Assembly (NCBI RefSeq): GCF_007993795.1
Contig: NZ_CP042476.1
Span: 806,001 to 870,000 of the forward strand
DNA from: Antarcticibacterium arcticum
Lineage (GTDB): Bacteria; Bacteroidota; Bacteroidia; Flavobacteriales; Flavobacteriaceae
DNA length: 64,000 bases
Direction of reading: 5' to 3'
The translations under genes and the position numbers were made by a program. Positions 61,167 through 64,000 of this stretch are shown piece by piece (position 1 is the stretch's first letter; each line of letters opens with the position of its first letter). The notes beneath the pieces were generated by a model, which saw only the letters and a list, made by a program, of their open reading frames with translations, ran no database searches and was not told the origin of the DNA.

Positions 61167-61904
61167 TTAGTCCTTATTCCTTACAAAGATTAGTTTAAAA
61201 CGCCCCCTTTGGTTATCTCGTGATTCAATTTCAAATTTATTAATGGCATTGATCATAGGTGTGAGTTTTTGGAAACCATAATTCCTCGAATCAAAATTGG
61301 GCTGTTTTTTTTGAAGCAAGCTTCCCACATCTCCCAGGAAAGCCCAGCCATCTTCATCGGCCACATCAGAAATTGTGCTGGCTATTAATTTTATAACTTT
61401 AGGAGTGATCTTATCAAATTCATCCTTTTTAGAAGATTTGCCTTTAGAAGTTTCCATTTCTGTCTCCCGGGTCCCGGCTTTCAGGATCTCTATATAAATG
61501 AACCTGTCGCAGGCAACAATAAAGGGTTCAGGGGTTTTCTTTTCTCCAATTCCAATTACATTTTTTCCCGCTTCCCGCAATCGGGTTGCCAGTCTTGTAA
61601 AGTCACTATCACTGGAAACAAGGCAAAAACCATCTACCCTGTCTGAATACAAAATATCCATGGCATCAATGATCATTGCAGAATCTGTAGCGTTTTTACC
61701 CTGGGTATATCCATATTGCTGAATAGGATTTATAGCATTCTCCAGCAATACAGCCTTCCATTTTGCAAGATGAGGTTTGGTCCAGTCGCCATAGATGCGT
61801 TTAATTGTTGGATTGCCATATTTGGCGATCTCTTCCATCATTTCTTTTATATAAGCTGATGGGATGTTATCTCCATCTATAAGCACAGCCAGTTTATTTT
61901 CCAT
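61167..61904 (-). CDS. NYN-domain ribonuclease-like protein with LOTUS/OST-HTH domain
   Basis: A 245-residue protein. Residues 1-150 are a NYN (PIN-like) nuclease domain: LAVLIDGDNIPSAYIKEMM provides the first acidic cluster, NATDSAMIIDAMDIL and SSDSDFTRLATRLREAG the later Asp residues. Residues about 165-245 form an OST-HTH/LOTUS-like winged helix (IKLIASTISDVADEDGWAFLGDVG, NYGFQKLTPMINAI). The combination is a known bacterial family (LabA/DUF88-like) probably binding and cleaving RNA. No partner gene is identified. Confidence 0.88.
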   Translation of the reverse strand: MENKLAVLIDGDNIPSAYIKEMMEEIAKYGNPTIKRIYGDWTKPHLAKWKAVLLENAINPIQQYGYTQGKNATDSAMIIDAMDILYSDRVDGFCLVSSDSDFTRLATRLREAGKNVIGIGEKKTPEPFIVACDRFIYIEILKAGTRETEMETSKGKSSKKDEFDKITPKVIKLIASTISDVADEDGWAFLGDVGSLLQKKQPNFDSRNYGFQKLTPMINAINKFEIESRDNQRGRFKLIFVRNKD

Positions 61905-61947
61905 AGGAATTCAATAATTTTTTTAAAGGTAAATTTTTTTAATGATA

Positions 61948-61971
61948 AAAGGCGGCAATTTTGCCGCCTTT
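61948..61971. terminator. Hairpin after the baeRF gene
   Basis: AAAGGCGGCAA (61948-61958) pairs with TTGCCGCCTTT (61961-61971). It lies past the stop of the minus-strand baeRF gene; the adjacent T tract on that strand is short, so termination may be partial. Confidence 0.6.
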
Positions 61972-61998
61972 GGATTAATGCAGGGTATTAACCCGGTA

Positions 61999-63156
61999 TT
62001 AGTTATATCGGAATAAGGCATTCATTTTTGAGGTTTTCTCTGGCATATTTTCTGTGTCTACCAGGAATACAGAGCCACCCTGTTCAATAACCTTTTTCGC
62101 GGCAAGATTCATCAGGGAAGTATTATCCTCGGTTTTGTTATCCTGAATTTCAACAGCCATATTCTCTTCATCAAACTTCCCGAAAATATCTTCGCGTTCC
62201 TGAAGAAACAGGGTGTCAACTTTTCCTTCATATATGGAAGGAAGAATATCTGTTACCTTAACAGAGGTTTTATCCCTGGATAATTCCCTGAACTGTTTTG
62301 TTTTTTCAGTGCGGTCTTTTTCCAGATGAGGTTGAATAAGTTTCATGGCCTTGGCGTGCAATTCCTGCATGTTTTTGTTATCTGCAGGATTTCCCGGTAC
62401 GCTCTCAGGATAAAGATGATTAAATGTGTTTGCCTCTTTATAAATTGGAAATAAAGAATCTTCACAAGACACCACCAATGGAACAGTTTCATCGTGGATG
62501 ATCTTGTCTATTCCCTGGTCTACAGCCCTGAAAAATCTAAAAATTTCATCTTTTCTCTCCCTGTCTGCCCCGGCGTGTCCATGCATATTAGTTTGACCGC
62601 CACCGGCTCCCTGGGAATTGAATTGCAGGGATTTTTCCTCAAAATCAAAACCTACTCTTTCTTCCAATCTGGAAGGAGTAATATCGTCAACATCAACTTT
62701 TATTATACTGTAATTGGTCGCTTCATAAAGTGCTACATGTTTAAGCTGGATTTCAAGAATATAAAATCTGCCTTTTCCATTAAACATAGGCACCAGGGGA
62801 GTGAGATAAAATTCTTTTCCTATATATTCAAATTCTTCAAAATTTAATGGGAAGGTGTAGTATTCAAACACATTTTCAGATACGAACAAAGCAAATCCAT
62901 CTGACTGGTGACGCCAGAAATCACTATTATCTATTAACTTTAAGACAGGCCCGGCCATATTTTCAATTTTATCCTTTGACACTCCTTTCTCCTCCAACCT
63001 GGTTTTAACTTCTTTCCACTTTGATTTAAGGTGTCTTTGGTTTTTGCCTTCCAAAACATCTTTCCCACCTCTTTGAGTTGGAATATATATTGAAACGCAA
63101 ACATCATTGTTAAATAATGCTAAACTGGTAAAATCCTCTTTACTTATTATTGACAT
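61999..63156 (-). CDS. baeRF-family protein, possible Balon-like ribosome hibernation factor
   Basis: A 385-residue protein with the domain order of bacterial homologues of archaeo-eukaryotic release factor 1. The N-terminal domain (about 1-130) begins LALFNNDVCVSIYIPT. The central part carries GAGGGQTNMHGHAGADRER near residue 200, containing a GGQ tripeptide and then a helix (RFFRAVDQGIDKII), much as the central domain of aeRF1 does. The C-terminal domain (about 290-385) includes AAKKVIEQGGSVFLVD, an eL8-like region. Balon and its relatives bind resting ribosomes, and this protein may do so. A true release activity is not established for the family. Confidence 0.82.
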   Translation of the reverse strand: MSIISKEDFTSLALFNNDVCVSIYIPTQRGGKDVLEGKNQRHLKSKWKEVKTRLEEKGVSKDKIENMAGPVLKLIDNSDFWRHQSDGFALFVSENVFEYYTFPLNFEEFEYIGKEFYLTPLVPMFNGKGRFYILEIQLKHVALYEATNYSIIKVDVDDITPSRLEERVGFDFEEKSLQFNSQGAGGGQTNMHGHAGADRERKDEIFRFFRAVDQGIDKIIHDETVPLVVSCEDSLFPIYKEANTFNHLYPESVPGNPADNKNMQELHAKAMKLIQPHLEKDRTEKTKQFRELSRDKTSVKVTDILPSIYEGKVDTLFLQEREDIFGKFDEENMAVEIQDNKTEDNTSLMNLAAKKVIEQGGSVFLVDTENMPEKTSKMNALFRYN

Positions 63157-63346
63157 AATAAAATACTTTTAAGTAAAAAAACGCATTGGGAATCAATAGA
63201 TTACACGGCGGTTTTCACTGGTTTATAATAATGAAAAGATAAGCCGATTTCGTATAAAATCAAAGAGAGACAGGGTTGAAGACTGCTAAATGTTTCCTAA
63301 TAAGTGTTACAAAAACCTCTATAAAGTTTTGATTCAGTTAATAGAT

Positions 63347-63715
63347 CTATTTCTTGAAGATGAAATAAACTGCCAGGACAAGGCAAATGAAACCTGCAAA
63401 GTGATTCCATTTAAATGTTTCATTCTTAAACACCAGCAGGGTAAATAAGGTAAAAATGACGAGAGTAATTACTTCCTGTAAAACCTTAAGTTGAATTAAT
63501 GAAAAAGGCCCTCCATACTCCCTGAAGCCAATCCTGTTTGCCGGCACCTGGAATATATATTCAAAAAATGCAATTCCCCAACTTATCATTATAATAGCGA
63601 AGATCCCTAATTTTTGGAAGCCCTTCATCTCACCAAATTTGAGATGGCCGTACCAGGCGAGTGTCATAAAAATATTGGAAAAAATCAATAAGCCAATAGT
63701 TAACAATCCTTTCAT
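63347..63715 (-). CDS. DUF486 (DMT superfamily) small membrane protein
   Basis: A 122-residue protein with four membrane helices. The family-specific segment is WGIAFFEYIFQVPANRIGF followed by LIQLKVLQEVITL, typical of DUF486 in the drug/metabolite transporter superfamily. It is a half-size transporter-like protein of unknown substrate. It follows the cation diffusion facilitator gene at 20 bases and may be in its transcript. Confidence 0.88.
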   Translation of the reverse strand: MKGLLTIGLLIFSNIFMTLAWYGHLKFGEMKGFQKLGIFAIIMISWGIAFFEYIFQVPANRIGFREYGGPFSLIQLKVLQEVITLVIFTLFTLLVFKNETFKWNHFAGFICLVLAVYFIFKK

Positions 63716-63735
63716 AAGCTATTTAAATATGAATT

Positions 63736-64000
63736 TTAAACCATTTCATCATCTGGCTCCACGTGAATTAGAACATCTGCAATCTCGGGGAGTTCGTTTA
63801 GAAGTCGGTCTTTTACCTCGTGCGCAATATCATGGCCTTTTTTAACACTAATTTCTGCGTCCACTGCTATATGAAGATCTACTATGAATGCCATCCCCAT
63901 TTTACGCACATAACATTTTTCAGTATCCACAACTCCCTCAACGGTCATGGAGATCTCCCTGATGTTTTCAATCATATCATCATGCATATGTTCATCCATC
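63736..64000 (-). CDS. Cation diffusion facilitator, C-terminal end (5' part outside window)
   Basis: An open frame of 88 codons entering from the right edge. It has the metal-binding cytoplasmic domain of CDF transporters: VEGVVDTEKCYVRKMGMAFIVDLHIAVD and KGHDIAHEVKDRLLNELPEIADVLIHVEP. The preceding His-rich stretch is MDEHMHDD. CDF proteins export zinc, iron, manganese or cobalt by proton antiport. The membrane part lies outside the window. Confidence 0.85.
   Translation of the reverse strand, partial: MDEHMHDDMIENIREISMTVEGVVDTEKCYVRKMGMAFIVDLHIAVDAEISVKKGHDIAHEVKDRLLNELPEIADVLIHVEPDDEMV

Noticed and set aside
1..64000. tRNA, rRNA, CRISPR and insertion-sequence content
   Set aside because: I saw no cloverleaf-like tRNA sequence, rRNA, spacer-repeat array or transposase in the window.

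Overview
The window reads as a stretch of chromosome from a member of the Bacteroidota, most probably the family Flavobacteriaceae. Supporting signs are the type IX secretion regulator PorX, an LpxC-FabZ fusion, a CcsBA fusion, a SusC/TonB-type outer-membrane receptor, a bifunctional HisB in a GDCBHAF-IE histidine operon, promoters of the TTG-N21-TAnnTTTG type and an almost complete lack of Shine-Dalgarno sequences in front of genes. It looks like ordinary core chromosome: I see no insertion sequence, prophage, CRISPR array, rRNA or tRNA gene. No gap between genes exceeds about 300 bases. The longest are 36733-37013, 31941-32179, 59416-59649 and the histidine leader region 50434-50677.

Layout. 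1-2440 (minus): a UbiA prenyltransferase cut by the window edge, an SMR exporter, KdsC and a DUF2520 protein. 2564-7306: the cytochrome c assembly protein CcsBA facing fumarase. 7511-12369: a small membrane protein, a TonB-dependent receptor, an LTxxQ-like small protein, an ArsC-family protein and prfB with its programmed frameshift. 12467-21060: a metalloprotease, threonine aldolase, YbaB, an S9 peptidase, then a CBS/cysteine-synthase-like enzyme next to an alpha-oxoamine synthase, a pair that may make sulfonolipids. 21114-29018: an outer-membrane protein, DUF4834, YfhO, a glycosyltransferase, a flippase and a secreted low-complexity protein. 29151-39014: UvrA, an ECF sigma factor with a tiny downstream ORF, a cysteine-free endonuclease III, a frameshifted bcp, an alanine-dehydrogenase-like protein, small membrane proteins, TsaE and PorX.

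39130-47454 is an envelope and central-metabolism block: HD hydrolase, lpxD (frameshifted), lpxC-fabZ, lpxA, efp, an LpxD-like paralogue, an NTF2-like protein, sucD and fabG. 47550-50433 holds a VWA membrane protein and a prohibitin-like protein. 50488-58033 is the complete histidine operon, preceded by a leader peptide with four consecutive His codons and an attenuator-type terminator. 58075-64000 contains HbpS-like and pirin proteins, an outer-membrane/lipoprotein pair, a NYN-LOTUS protein, a baeRF (Balon-like) protein with a GGQ tripeptide, a DUF486 membrane protein and the end of a cation diffusion facilitator.

Two genes (bcp, lpxD) are each broken by what looks like one missing base. Because lpxD is normally essential, sequence error is at least as likely as real decay. 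The most interesting items are the his attenuator, the putative sulfonolipid pair, the GGQ-bearing baeRF protein, the cluster-less endonuclease III, the prfB recoding site and several very small genes.
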